64,000 nt of DNA. Origin: Pirellula staleyi DSM 6068 (lineage in GTDB: Bacteria > Planctomycetota > Planctomycetia > Pirellulales > Pirellulaceae). Position numbers and translations under genes: made by a program. Below the pieces are notes generated by a model. The model was not told the DNA's origin, searched no databases, and was given only the letters and a program-made list of their open reading frames with translations. Within the stretch, counting starts at the first letter, position 1. Each line of letters begins with the position of its first letter. Below, piece by piece: positions 46,101 through 54,408 of the stretch. The stretch is taken from NCBI GenBank assembly GCA_945900945.1, contig CAMDKL010000009.1:1-64000 (forward strand), in the 5' to 3' direction.

Positions 46101-47766
46101 CGCTTACCGATGCCAGATCAACACTTGTGGGTGCAGTAATCGCTGCCGCCACATTGAATCGCAAGACTTGAGTGTCAAATGTATCGCCTGTTGTAACGGA
46201 CGCTTGATCGGTAGCTCGAACCCCGGCAGTCAATTCAAATGCACCCGTGAAATTGGCTGGCGCGGTGACACTCAGCACACCCGTCGTTGCATTCACATTA
46301 AATTGGTAGTCAACCGAGCCTCGGCGTGTGGCTTCGTATACGACGGATTGCGCTTCGGCATCTTGGGAAGACAATTGGATGCTGACGGTTTGCCCTGGAG
46401 CTATCGCTGGTACGACGATGTCATTGAGGAATGGTGCGCCATTCGCCCAATCCGCAGCAGCCGTGGCGGTGAAAGTTCGGGAGAACGCATTTCCAGTCGA
46501 ATCTGTCACGGTGACCGTAATCGTTGAGATTCCGGTGTTTGCGAGGGCCTTCAACCGAATTAAGCCGTTCTCGGTGTCATTGAAAATTTCGGCTGACTTG
46601 ATCGAGATCTCCGAGTCAGGGCGATCGTTTGTCACCTTAGTACGCGATATGCCTTCGCGATTCGAATCTCCTTCGATAATCTGACCAAAAATAGAATGGT
46701 TAAAATCGAGATGTCGCTGAGGTCCTTCGGTGATAAAGAATTGAGAGTCGCCGGAGTCGTCCCCTGATTTTGCATACGACAAAATGCCGGTGCGATTGTG
46801 CTGTAGATCGACGTCGAATTGATCGTCAAAGGTTCCGAGAGTCGAACCACTGCTTCCCGTACCCGTTGGGTCACCGGCTTGGAGTACAAAGTTGTCGATC
46901 ACTCGATGGAAGATGATTTTGTTACTAGCCGTTTGATTGTAAAAACCACTGTTGGTGAGCGATTCGATACGTCCCACCGGTCGAGCCGCCTCGTCCGCGA
47001 ACAATCGGTAGACCATTTCACCGTAACCATTGACCGTGAGCTTCCACGACTTGTTGTTTGTAACCATCTCCGCAGCGATGGCCGATGGGTTACTGCTGGT
47101 GACAGTAATTGTTAGCGGACCGCCGTTCGGATCATACGCATCTACAGGCACATGCAGAGGTGAGCCATTGAGCACGGTTTGATTCGGAATCACGGTAAAG
47201 GTTGGGTTGCTACCCGTTGGGATGGCAATTCCCGATAGCGTTGAAAGCTGTTGCAATGTTTGAACGCCAGTCACTCGTTGTCCGTTTCCGAAATCCCATG
47301 TTGGATAGGTTGAAACGTTCTCGCTGATCGCCGTCGCATTGCGAGTGCGATCCGGATTCGACATTTCAATGAAAGGCAAGAAGTGAGCACCGTCTTGAAA
47401 CAGTGCTTTTTGTTCGGTACAGAACGGGCACCAGTCCGCACCAAAGAAACGGACGCCCGCCTGTTGTAAGGCTTTGGCAAATTCGACCAAATTTGGAGCA
47501 TCTTCTCCCTCGCCAACCAGACCGACCGTACTCAGCGGAGCCGAGTTATATTGTGCAGACGCGTTTGCCGTGGGTACCGTCGACGCGGCTACCATGGACG
47601 CAGCCTCGAAGAAATCCACAGCCATCAATTGACGCGACTCTAACGGTTCAAAACGGATTGGGCGTGCCTTATGATTGACCGATCCTGGAAGCACTCCTTG
47701 CAATATTGCCCGAAAAATTCGTCTCGCGGTTAGCTTCAAAGATTCTCGGCGTTGCATTTTCGTCAT
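43126..47766 (-). CDS. 1546-residue surface protein with thioredoxin-like, cyclophilin, cohesin-like and Ig-like domains
   Basis: The N-terminus has basic residues and a LEPR-XLL-like motif (FEPLESRQLMA), the planctomycete hallmark for such giant proteins. A thioredoxin-like domain (about 80-180) contains GADWCPFCTEQKALF. A cyclophilin-type peptidyl-prolyl isomerase domain follows (about 250-420: IIFHRVIDNFVLQAGDPTGT, SQFFITEGPQRHLDFNHSIFG). Then Ig/cadherin-like segments, a cohesin-like domain (about 739-895: LVVRIVLNDLRTDGDPAGDG, AYMDFEYDSSKLELVGA) and at least four tandem VCBS/Ig-like repeats with VLDNDT/VLTNDT/VLANDT. The C-terminal ~250 residues are unassigned. The protein is probably exported and surface-bound. 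The cohesin-like domain could bind the dockerin of the protein at 1-4104. Confidence 0.85.
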   Translation of the reverse strand: MTKMQRRESLKLTARRIFRAILQGVLPGSVNHKARPIRFEPLESRQLMAVDFFEAASMVAASTVPTANASAQYNSAPLSTVGLVGEGEDAPNLVEFAKALQQAGVRFFGADWCPFCTEQKALFQDGAHFLPFIEMSNPDRTRNATAISENVSTYPTWDFGNGQRVTGVQTLQQLSTLSGIAIPTGSNPTFTVIPNQTVLNGSPLHVPVDAYDPNGGPLTITVTSSNPSAIAAEMVTNNKSWKLTVNGYGEMVYRLFADEAARPVGRIESLTNSGFYNQTASNKIIFHRVIDNFVLQAGDPTGTGSSGSTLGTFDDQFDVDLQHNRTGILSYAKSGDDSGDSQFFITEGPQRHLDFNHSIFGQIIEGDSNREGISRTKVTNDRPDSEISIKSAEIFNDTENGLIRLKALANTGISTITVTVTDSTGNAFSRTFTATAAADWANGAPFLNDIVVPAIAPGQTVSIQLSSQDAEAQSVVYEATRRGSVDYQFNVNATTGVLSVTAPANFTGAFELTAGVRATDQASVTTGDTFDTQVLRFNVAAAITAPTSVDLASVSDTGTSDSDNVTNAATMQFVVAGTTAGATVNLRVGDQIVGTAVATGATTTITTTLVSQLGNGTRNIAATQTQSGATSSASPALSVSYDSTPPAAIPASGLPTAANVGSTLNFDLAAAEEGQGLRYALENAPAGLTVNATTGVLTWSPIESQIGPQTANLRLTDVAGNSQTQTMAIAVAAQAKVRVSLQLFDSTNTSPITSASVGQELVVRIVLNDLRTDGDPAGDGVFSAYMDFEYDSSKLELVGASPVTYASLFGNGRATPVTTTAGLIDELGAFSSFNVGPGRDPQTLATVRMRVKATGQANISTNPAENPSRGITVFKEDVIVPSSRVIFETANLAIGQNFVAVNDTFNFNEDSTNNPLPVLDNDTIVAGSNAVLTLQSVSSPSRGGTVSIASDNRRLIYTPAANTNGSETFTYTVQDQTGASATATVTVGLTAVNDNPVAVNDFLGTVKTTDRDVFIPVLTNDTSGPDTGETLTVTQVGNPSQGGSVRVATAGSGVLYTPRSGFTGNETFTYTISDGNGGTSTATVTVTVSPAVPPPTVVGESFTINEDAAAADFDVLANDTPAVSSDTLTISSATAPNGTASVTNNGTRLSFTPKANFAGQELVVYTVRSSNGGLANGTVTFNVTGVNDAPDAVNDSLDTLAAPNQSLNVLANDVTVDTGETLAVTAVTQPATGTGSVQIGPNGRTVLYSAPATDFTGSATFTYTLGDGSSLTDTATVTLNVRNFTPRDVGIQVPLGLGGLPFTVEVIPPASSNAGATAVPVLVTADGAKVVNVGPGDYQFMLADLPFIQGGQQSVLVNSATNAASSLTTSFNVGIREARYIDIRDFMGQNLRHGITAAVTPSTESVWNDGQGDWRNFSNVKVSLNDDGNQLTVRATNPTNQNVQATLPVSDSKVVMRGKEGSSSLFRIQATPAELNFTPVMSTSSTTGSGEGESTSTLNPALVDQAIQQVRGSMSSIDDLDSLSNKNSIANSNPISNGYRRGFRTR

Positions 47767-48157
47767 TTCGAAACCCTAATTACTACCCGTTTTTGGGACG
47801 TCTGTTACAGAGGAGCCACTCGCTCCAATAGTAAAACTTATGCTGATGCGGTTTGTCTACTATTGGGAAGCTTAGTTTGGAATTTAATCATATTTGAGAA
47901 AAACGACCCAATCACTATTTCAACTCGCTGTATTCCATGTTCTCGGAAACGTAGTGTTCGGAACTTGAGGGTTGGGTCGGATTATCGGGCAACTTGACGC
48001 ATGAGGCCTTGCTTGGATGCGACCAGCTACCCATTCGTTCCAAAACCCAACTTCCCAAATAACCCAATTGAACTAGGCAGAAATAGGACTGTTATCCATA
48101 ATACGCGTTCCCAAATGTCTAAGAACGCAGTTTTTGTTGAAGGTAAGTTCGAAAAAA
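47767..48157. promoter_or_regulatory. Divergent region between the giant surface-protein gene and rpmG
   Basis: 391 bp. It holds promoters for both genes. A 9-bp inverted repeat CCAATAGTA (47825-47833) / TACTATTGG (47858-47866) could be an operator or hairpin in the surface-protein leader. No gene is seen. Confidence 0.4.
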
Positions 48158-48322
48158 ATGGCCAAGAGCAAGAAGAAAAAGGAAACCACGTTCCTCGTTT
48201 GCCAAGAGACGGGCGATATCAATTACGTACTTTTGCGCAGGCCTGGCGGGGAGAAACTGCAGCTCAAGAAATACAATCGACGGCTCCGACGCGTTACGCT
48301 CCACATTGAAAAGCGTAAGTAA
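48158..48322 (+). CDS. rpmG: 50S ribosomal protein L33
   Basis: 54 residues from the ATG at 48158 (in a frame open from 48134). Lys-rich start MAKSKKKKETTFLVCQETGD, then INYVLLRRPGGEKLQLKKYN and RRLRRVTLHIEKRK. It has a single cysteine rather than the paired CxxC motifs of the zinc-binding form, so it belongs to the non-zinc type. A hairpin follows at 48356-48381. Confidence 0.95.
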   Translation: MAKSKKKKETTFLVCQETGDINYVLLRRPGGEKLQLKKYNRRLRRVTLHIEKRK

Positions 48323-48355
48323 TTCGCAACGGATCGCCGTTTTCACATCACTAAA

Positions 48356-48381
48356 ACAGGGCGAGTTTCGGCTCGCCCTGT
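48356..48381 (+). terminator. Probable rpmG terminator hairpin
   Basis: ACAGGGCGAG, loop TTTCGG, CTCGCCCTGT: a perfect 10-bp stem, 34 bp after the rpmG stop. The T-run is poor (TCTCATT), so termination may be partial or Rho-dependent. Confidence 0.65.
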
Positions 48382-48389
48382 CTCATTAC

Positions 48390-48515
48390 GTTTAACCCGC
48401 GTAGCGGTGGGATGGTTAACCCGCGTAGTGGCGGGCACGGGTCAAGCGATTGCACGACACATTTCCAGCGGCTTCGCCGGTTAAACATCAGTTCCAGCGG
48501 CTTCGTCGGTTAAAC
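48390..48515. repeat. Cluster of four short GTTTAACC-type repeats
   Basis: Two forward units (GTTTAACCCGCGTAGCGG at 48390-48407 and GGTTAACCCGCGTAGTGG at 48415-48432) and two reversed units (CCAGCGGCTTCGCCGGTTAA at 48465 and CCAGCGGCTTCGTCGGTTAA at 48494). It lies between rpmG and recJ, ending 29 bp before recJ. Confidence 0.75.
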
Positions 48516-48544
48516 TCGGACCTATTCTTCACGGAGGGCTTCCC

Positions 48545-50350
48545 ATGGCCAAGCAATGGCTGTTTAAAGGTCACGATTCCGCAGCTATCTTGGAGCTCGC
48601 CAAAAAGTCAGCTGTCGAACCCGTAGTTGCACAACTATTGCTCAATCGCGGGATGACCGAACACAAATCGATAGAGACTTTTCTCGAAGCTCGCTTCTCC
48701 GATCTGCGGGAACCAGAACTCCTGCCGGGAGTACAGGCCGCCTCGGAACGCATCTTCGCTGCTATCCAAGCCAAGACACCGATTACCGTCTATGGAGACT
48801 ACGATGCGGATGGCATGACAGGCACGTCTATTCTCTTCAGTTGTCTGCGCCTGCTCGGTGCCGAGGTCCAGTATTACGTTCCGAATCGACTCGAGGACAG
48901 CTACGGTTTGAGTTGCGACTCGATTCAAAAACTAGCACAACGCGGCCGCAAAATGATCATCAGTGTGGACTGCGGAATCGGCTCGATCAAGGAAGCGGAG
49001 CTGTGTCGTGAACTTGCGATCGACTTGATCATAACAGACCACCACCGCATGTCCGAACAGCTTCCTGATGCTGTCGTCATCGTTCATCCCGCTCTACCTG
49101 GCTACAACTATCCGTTCCATGGTCTATGCGGCGCTGGAGTCGCTTTTAAATTGGCATGGGCACTTTGCCAACATGCTAGCCAAGCCAAAAAAGTCTCAAC
49201 GGCTTTGCGTGAATTTTTGTTTCAAGCAACCACGCTGGCAGCCCTTGGAACGGTCGCTGACGTAGTACCACTCCTCGATGAAAATCGCATTATCGTTCGT
49301 CACGCATTGAAACTCATGCAACAACACGGCCCGCTCGGTCTCAAAGCCCTCATGAAGCAGACCAAGCTCGATCAAAAGAGCACACTCACAGCCGAAGATA
49401 TCGCTTTTACGCTCGCACCCCGTTTGAACGCAGCCGGGCGACTCGGTCAAGCACAGCTCGGGATCGAATTGCTCACAACGCAAGATCCGCAACGTGCCGC
49501 TGTCTTGGCTGAGTATATCGATCGACTTAATGGAGATCGCAAATCGCTCGAACGCAGCATCGTCATTGCCGCCACGAAACAAGCCAAAGAGCAATTCGAT
49601 ATCGAAAACGATTCGGCATTCGTTCTCGCCGGGCCGGGTTGGCATCTTGGCGTCATCGGCGTCGTTGCAAGTCAGCTATCGGAAAAATTCCACCGACCTG
49701 TTGTCATTATCGGTATGGACTCGACAGGACAAAAACCAGCTACAGGCTCAGCCCGATCTCAAGGGATCATCGACCTGCATGCTGCGTTGCATCAATGCCA
49801 AGATCACCTCTTGAACTACGGTGGCCATGCTGCGGCTGCGGGCTTGCGAATCGAGGAACGCAACATTGCCGCCTTTCGCGACGCTTTTTCCGAGGTGGTT
49901 TCAACGCAGCTCACGGGCCAAAAACCGATCGCTTCGCTCCATATCGATGCGGAAGCGACTTTCAAACAAATGAATCTGCACACGATTTCTACTATTGAAC
50001 GACTAGCACCCTTTGGAGCGTCTAACCCCCGTCCTATTTTGGTGGCAAGCAATGTCGAACTGGCGGATCCCGCCAAAGCGATGGGGAGCGGTGAACGGCA
50101 TATGAGCGTTAAACTCGCTCAGTACGGGGCATCGATGCGAGCCGTCGCGTTCGGTCAGGCCGAGTGGATCGAACCTTTGAACAACCATCGCGGTCAAATA
50201 GACGTCGCATTCAGACCCAATATAAACGAATTTAACGGAATGAAACGAGTTGAGCTACAATTGTTGGATTGGCGAGTTGCCAAGATCCCAATCAATCCGT
50301 CTCACAAACTACAGCCGTCCGAAGTAGAAAAAGCAAACAGTGTCCGATAA
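48545..50350 (+). CDS. recJ: Single-stranded-DNA-specific exonuclease RecJ
   Basis: 601 residues, normal length. A 5'-3' single-strand exonuclease in recombination and mismatch repair. DHH domain motifs: VYGDYDADGMTGTSILFSCL (GDYDADG at 84-90), ISVDCGIGS, IITDHHRM and LCGAGVAFKLAWAL. DHHA1 domain: GPGWHLGVIGVVASQLSEKF, SARSQGIIDLHAAL, NYGGHAAAAGLRI. The C-terminal OB-fold follows. GGAGG precedes the ATG. It overlaps the next gene by 11 bp, so the pair is co-transcribed. Confidence 0.97.
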   Translation: MAKQWLFKGHDSAAILELAKKSAVEPVVAQLLLNRGMTEHKSIETFLEARFSDLREPELLPGVQAASERIFAAIQAKTPITVYGDYDADGMTGTSILFSCLRLLGAEVQYYVPNRLEDSYGLSCDSIQKLAQRGRKMIISVDCGIGSIKEAELCRELAIDLIITDHHRMSEQLPDAVVIVHPALPGYNYPFHGLCGAGVAFKLAWALCQHASQAKKVSTALREFLFQATTLAALGTVADVVPLLDENRIIVRHALKLMQQHGPLGLKALMKQTKLDQKSTLTAEDIAFTLAPRLNAAGRLGQAQLGIELLTTQDPQRAAVLAEYIDRLNGDRKSLERSIVIAATKQAKEQFDIENDSAFVLAGPGWHLGVIGVVASQLSEKFHRPVVIIGMDSTGQKPATGSARSQGIIDLHAALHQCQDHLLNYGGHAAAAGLRIEERNIAAFRDAFSEVVSTQLTGQKPIASLHIDAEATFKQMNLHTISTIERLAPFGASNPRPILVASNVELADPAKAMGSGERHMSVKLAQYGASMRAVAFGQAEWIEPLNNHRGQIDVAFRPNINEFNGMKRVELQLLDWRVAKIPINPSHKLQPSEVEKANSVR

Positions 50351-51275
50351 AAAAGCTGCTGTCCAAGCAGAATCAACGCCACGAGCGTCCAATGCGTCGC
50401 AACGCATTGATTCTCAATTAGCCGAAACCATCGGTTCGGTCGACAACGCCCCTACCCTTTGTATGAAGCACGATCAACTCACTATCGACGGCTATTCGCG
50501 AGCTGCGGTTCAGACGTACTGGCGAATCGCGGAACTGAAACTAGGCTTTGATCTCGGTGCCCAGCCCTGGGATTATATGGCCATTCCACGATTCATGGTT
50601 TCACATGCCCACATCGACCACATCGCGGCACTCCCTGCCTACGTGGCGCGGCGTCGCATGATGAAGATGGAGCCGCCAACGATTTACATGCCGGAATCCG
50701 CAGTGTCGACAGTCGATGCGCTCCTCAAGTGTGTATCGCGCCTAGATCGTGGCAGGCTCCCATGCGATTTGATTCCTCTCACGGCCAACCAAGAGATCGA
50801 GCTTTCTCGGGAATTGGTTGTTACGACAAGCGCGACTCGGCACTCGATTCCATCGCTCGGATTTATTGTTTGGGACAGACGCAAAAAACTCCGTCCAGAG
50901 TTTGCTCATTTAACGGGCGACCAGATTCGCGACATCAAACTGTCGGGGACCGACGTGACTCACGAAGTCCGCATCCCTCTGATCGCGTATACGGGCGATA
51001 CGGCCCCCGAAGGGTTAGATGACTGCCCCGATATGTATCGAGCCAAGATCCTTATTACCGAAATGACCTTCGTCGCTCCCGATCACCGAAAAGAGAAAAT
51101 TCACAAGCACGGCCACACGCACCTGGATGATATCGTCGCTCGCCGAAATGATTTTAAAAACGAAATTGTTATCTGCGGTCACTTCAGCACCCGCTACAAC
51201 GACAGCCAAATTCGTCGTTGGGTGAACAAGGCACTTCCCGACTATCTCGACGGTCGATTGAAGCTGTGGTTGTAA
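50340..51275 (+). CDS. RNase Z-like metallo-beta-lactamase-fold hydrolase
   Basis: 311 residues from a GTG at 50340 that overlaps recJ by 11 bp. The metal site VSHAHIDHIAALPAYVARRR has His89, His91, Asp93 and His94. Further ligands: ATRHSIPSLG, IAYTGDT, and a CGHFSTRYND end. This resembles ribonuclease Z family proteins of plant/bacterial type. The substrate may be tRNA 3' trailers but is not proven. Coupling with RecJ suggests a nucleic-acid role. Confidence 0.85.
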   Translation: MSDKKAAVQAESTPRASNASQRIDSQLAETIGSVDNAPTLCMKHDQLTIDGYSRAAVQTYWRIAELKLGFDLGAQPWDYMAIPRFMVSHAHIDHIAALPAYVARRRMMKMEPPTIYMPESAVSTVDALLKCVSRLDRGRLPCDLIPLTANQEIELSRELVVTTSATRHSIPSLGFIVWDRRKKLRPEFAHLTGDQIRDIKLSGTDVTHEVRIPLIAYTGDTAPEGLDDCPDMYRAKILITEMTFVAPDHRKEKIHKHGHTHLDDIVARRNDFKNEIVICGHFSTRYNDSQIRRWVNKALPDYLDGRLKLWL

Positions 51276-51278
51276 GGA

Positions 51279-51734
51279 CTAATCCTTTAGCTCATACGTA
51301 AACGCGTTCGATCCCTTTTTGACGTCTTCTTTAAGTCCCGAAGATCCTGGTGCGGAGTACTTATTAGGAATCAAACTTTTGAGGTTTGGGGTAGGTGTTA
51401 CTCCGACTAAGTCCGCGTCTTCTGGCCTGCCAGCCTTGATGTTTTTCCTGTCAATTTCACTTTTGGTGATCGTAATGACATTGCTGCCTAGGATAGCCCC
51501 ATCACCAGACTTGTAGGTGGTCAATGAGCAGTTCCCTGATGTGTCCGTTGTGCCAACCGCTGGCTGAGGATTTTCGACCGAGATAAATTGAACAATCGCA
51601 CCCTCGACCGGATTGCCTTTGTAAGTAACTGTTACTTTTACCGGTGCCGTTGGCCGGTCACCGCCGCTGTTGCCTCCACAACCCGTGAACAAGGTACAAA
51701 GTGCTCCCAAAACAACAAATCGCGTCCAAACCAT
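51279..51734 (-). CDS. Secreted lipoprotein with carboxypeptidase-regulatory-like domain
   Basis: 151 residues from the ATG at 51734, which follows AGGAG by 8 bases; a frame from 51785 is unlikely. Signal peptide with possible lipobox (LGALCTLFTGCGGNS; Phe at -3 is unusual). The mature part is a transthyretin-like fold (VKVTVTYKGNPVEGAIVQFI, GTTDTSGNCSLTTYKSGDGA). Planctomycetes often pair such lipoproteins with DUF1559 pseudopilins, as here, and the role is unknown. It is downstream of the DUF1559 gene, separated by a hairpin. Confidence 0.8.
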   Translation of the reverse strand: MVWTRFVVLGALCTLFTGCGGNSGGDRPTAPVKVTVTYKGNPVEGAIVQFISVENPQPAVGTTDTSGNCSLTTYKSGDGAILGSNVITITKSEIDRKNIKAGRPEDADLVGVTPTPNLKSLIPNKYSAPGSSGLKEDVKKGSNAFTYELKD

Positions 51735-51769
51735 CGAAATACTCCTGTAATGCAAGATGAGAAATGAAG

Positions 51770-51801
51770 AAGGCCACTGCGACAATTGCCACAGTGGCCT
51801 T
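51770..51801 (-). terminator. Intercistronic hairpin between DUF1559 gene and lipoprotein gene
   Basis: AAGGCCACTG (51770-51779) pairs perfectly with CAGTGGCCTT (51792-51801), loop of 12 bases. It could attenuate transcription between the two genes. It lacks a strong T-run. Confidence 0.55.
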
Positions 51802-51823
51802 TGTGGAAACTTACGAATCGAAT

Positions 51824-52954
51824 TTAGTTATCGATTTGAGTGACTTCACCACCGTCCAAAGTGCCGCGTGCACCCCAAACGCCATACAAGCTTGCACCCG
51901 TTGGAACTGCTTGGATTGCTGACGTGTTGCCAGTATCGATGCTATTCGCTACGAAACTAACGGAACCATCCAAGTTAACGATGTTGACACCTCCCGTGTG
52001 CATGCTGCTTGCTGGCAAAACGACAGTGCCAGAATCGGCGGCTTGAATGCCATCACCAAAGCAAGACGGTTTATTTGGTCCCAGAACGGTATTGAAACCA
52101 GTTCGTTCTGCTTGTCCATCGGTCCATAGAATTCCAAAACGTGCTTTCAGTCGCGTTCCAGGTGCGTAACGATTGCCGATCGCAACGGCATTACAACTGC
52201 TCGGGCTTGTTTGAATAGCGAGTACTTGAGCCTCAAAGCGGCTAGTAAGCTGTGCTCCCGACGCGGTCTTAAATGTTCCGTCATTGAAATTGTCCGCGTT
52301 ATGAGCCGTTCGTTCGCTAAAAACAATGGTGTTGCTTGTACCGTCGGTGACGGCTGCCAATTTTTTGTAGAACCCAGTCCCACCGAGCGGACCACGCATC
52401 GGCTGCCGTCCGTTAACATTTAGGACCTGGTCTCCCATGTTAACGGCGTATGAGTTTGTTCCATGTTCGCCCGTCGCTATCGGAATGATCGAGTCCGATG
52501 GGCATTGGTAACCTGGAATTGATACAGTCCAGGGAAAGTATCTTAAACTTGCAGTCGTGTTATCATTTTTTGGAAACCAGGCGGATGGCCCTCCAGCGGC
52601 AACAACTCCAAGGGCCGTATTTTCGTTTCCGGCTTGAATACGTGCGAGCAAAGCAGATTGCTCGACGTAAGCCAGCAGGGGAACAAAAGGGCTGAGCCGG
52701 TCGTAGTTACCAAGGAGCCGTTCCGCGACATTGTTACCAGTCGTCGTGCCACCGGATTTGTTTGGCAATTTTTGGTAGGTACTCTCGTAATTAAGAATCG
52801 CCAAACCGATCTGTTTGAGGTTGTTCGTGCACTGCATTCGGCGAGCAGCTTCACGTGCCGCTTGTACTGCCGGGAGCAGTAGGCCAACCAAAATCCCAAT
52901 GATTGCGATAACAACCAAAAGTTCAACCAATGTAAAACCACGCGATTTTTTCAT
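51824..52954 (-). CDS. DUF1559 domain protein with type II pseudopilin N-terminus
   Basis: 376 residues. Prepilin cleavage/methylation site ([20 protein letters not shown]) and hydrophobic stalk, then the DUF1559 start [20 protein letters not shown] and C-terminal [20 protein letters not shown]. The family is greatly expanded in planctomycetes and presumed to form or decorate pseudopili at the envelope. The pairing with the downstream lipoprotein suggests a common export role. Confidence 0.95.
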   Translation of the reverse strand: MKKSRGFTLVELLVVIAIIGILVGLLLPAVQAAREAARRMQCTNNLKQIGLAILNYESTYQKLPNKSGGTTTGNNVAERLLGNYDRLSPFVPLLAYVEQSALLARIQAGNENTALGVVAAGGPSAWFPKNDNTTASLRYFPWTVSIPGYQCPSDSIIPIATGEHGTNSYAVNMGDQVLNVNGRQPMRGPLGGTGFYKKLAAVTDGTSNTIVFSERTAHNADNFNDGTFKTASGAQLTSRFEAQVLAIQTSPSSCNAVAIGNRYAPGTRLKARFGILWTDGQAERTGFNTVLGPNKPSCFGDGIQAADSGTVVLPASSMHTGGVNIVNLDGSVSFVANSIDTGNTSAIQAVPTGASLYGVWGARGTLDGGEVTQIDN

Positions 52955-53371
52955 AATGAATCCGATGAATTGAGAGGGAAAAAAAACTCTAGCCCTGAGG
53001 AACTGACTCTCGGGTACTCTAACGCCTAGCTAGTATGATAACACCCCTCTACAGGTGCTTAAAGGATAAACTTATCGCCAAAATAACTTTTTGCGTAAAA
53101 TGCCCACCCTTAGGCTGGCCTGACGAAATCGCCGCCAATAGCTGAACTAACGGCTTCGATACAAGCCCGAAGCGTAAGTGAGGGATTATTTCGCCCCCTC
53201 GCTTGCGCGTCGGGCTTGTATTCCCATCAGCCCACCCTTAGGCTTAATGGAAATTTGGCGTGATCGGTTTGTCAAGAAACATAAACCCCAAAAGAATTCC
53301 AAACGTTGGAATGAGATATGCGACCGTCATCCGTTCGCGTTTAATGCCCTAACTTGGAAAGAACTTGAACC
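52955..53371. other. Intergenic region with palindromic repeat
   Basis: 417 bp between divergent genes; it should carry both promoters. It contains the ATACAAGCCCGA palindrome (53159-53221) between two 15-bp direct repeats. No gene is seen. Confidence 0.6.
53102..53244. repeat. Palindromic element flanked by 15-bp direct repeats
   Basis: GCCCACCCTTAGGCT occurs at 53102-53116 and again at 53230-53244. Between them ATACAAGCCCGA (53159-53170) and TCGGGCTTGTAT (53210-53221) pair exactly. Adjacent partial pairing (AGCGTAAGTGAGGG with CCCTCGCTTGCGCG) extends the hairpin to about 27 bp. Confidence 0.85.
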
Positions 53372-54196
53372 ATGCGTTTTTTGATTTTCTTGGTGAGCTC
53401 TTTTTGCTTTGCGTTGGAAGCGATCGCAATCGATCCGCAAGAGGCCAACGAAACGAAGAAACTAATCTTGCCAGGAGAATCTTTCTTGGTCGAGAACCGA
53501 CCTGCATTCATTTTGTTGCCGGAGGTGTCTTTAAGGAAAACGCCGCAGCCATGGGTGTTTTATGCTCCGACATTGGCAGGGTACCCAGACGGACATGAGA
53601 AATGGATGCATCAACAATTTCTAGACGCGGGCGTTGCCGTGGCTGGAATCGATGTTGGGGAAGCGTATGGCAATCCTGCTTCTCGCAAATTGTTCGACGC
53701 ATTCTTTGATCAAATGACCGACAAGCGGGGCTTGTCCAAGCGTCCATGTTTGCTCGGACGCAGCCGAGGTGGGTTGTGGGTGACATCGTGGGCTTGCGAT
53801 CACCCAGAACGCTTCGCTGGCCTAGCGGGCATCTACCCCGTTTTTGATTTCAAGACTTATCCAGGACTCGCGAAAGCAGCTGCCGCTTACGAGATGGCGC
53901 CTGAAGAACTCGAGAAACAAATTGTGAATACCAACCCAATCGCTCGTATGTCCGTACTGGGCAAGGCCAAGCTTCCTGTATTCATCATTCACGGTGACGA
54001 GGACAAGGTTGTACCGCTCAAGGAGAATTCGCAAACATTTCTCGAAACCTATCAATCGACCGGAGCCGGGGATTCGGTAACGTTGCTCGTCGTAAAGGGG
54101 CAAGGGCATAACTTCTGGGAAGGTTTCTTCAGATGCCAAGCGTTGATCGATTTCGTCATTGAACGCGCAAAAACTGGTGCTTTAGGTCCGAAGTAA
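53372..54196 (+). CDS. Secreted alpha/beta-hydrolase
   Basis: 274 residues. Signal peptide FLIFLVSSFCFALEAIA. Nucleophile elbow GRSRGG (LLGRSRGGLWVTSWACDH), Asp in IIHGDEDKVVPLKE and His in VKGQGHNFWEGFF complete a catalytic triad. It is close to prolyl-oligopeptidase/esterase-like family members. The substrate is unknown. It is transcribed alone. Confidence 0.85.
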   Translation: MRFLIFLVSSFCFALEAIAIDPQEANETKKLILPGESFLVENRPAFILLPEVSLRKTPQPWVFYAPTLAGYPDGHEKWMHQQFLDAGVAVAGIDVGEAYGNPASRKLFDAFFDQMTDKRGLSKRPCLLGRSRGGLWVTSWACDHPERFAGLAGIYPVFDFKTYPGLAKAAAAYEMAPEELEKQIVNTNPIARMSVLGKAKLPVFIIHGDEDKVVPLKENSQTFLETYQSTGAGDSVTLLVVKGQGHNFWEGFFRCQALIDFVIERAKTGALGPK

Positions 54197-54408
54197 GCGC
54201 CCGCTGCTCCGTTTTCCTAAAAGAAATTCAGTTTTGGTAGTCTGCGAAGCCTACGTAAACTTTTCTTTTTCGGGGGTATTTCTGGAACAGGCTAAATATA
54301 TGGCGTCATTCGATCGATACTCTGACGAGCGGGAAAGGTTTTCCGCTTAGGTAAAGATTTTCACTTGCGTCGACAGGCACGTCTGGCGCGAGTCCTCAGC
54401 CTCAAATC

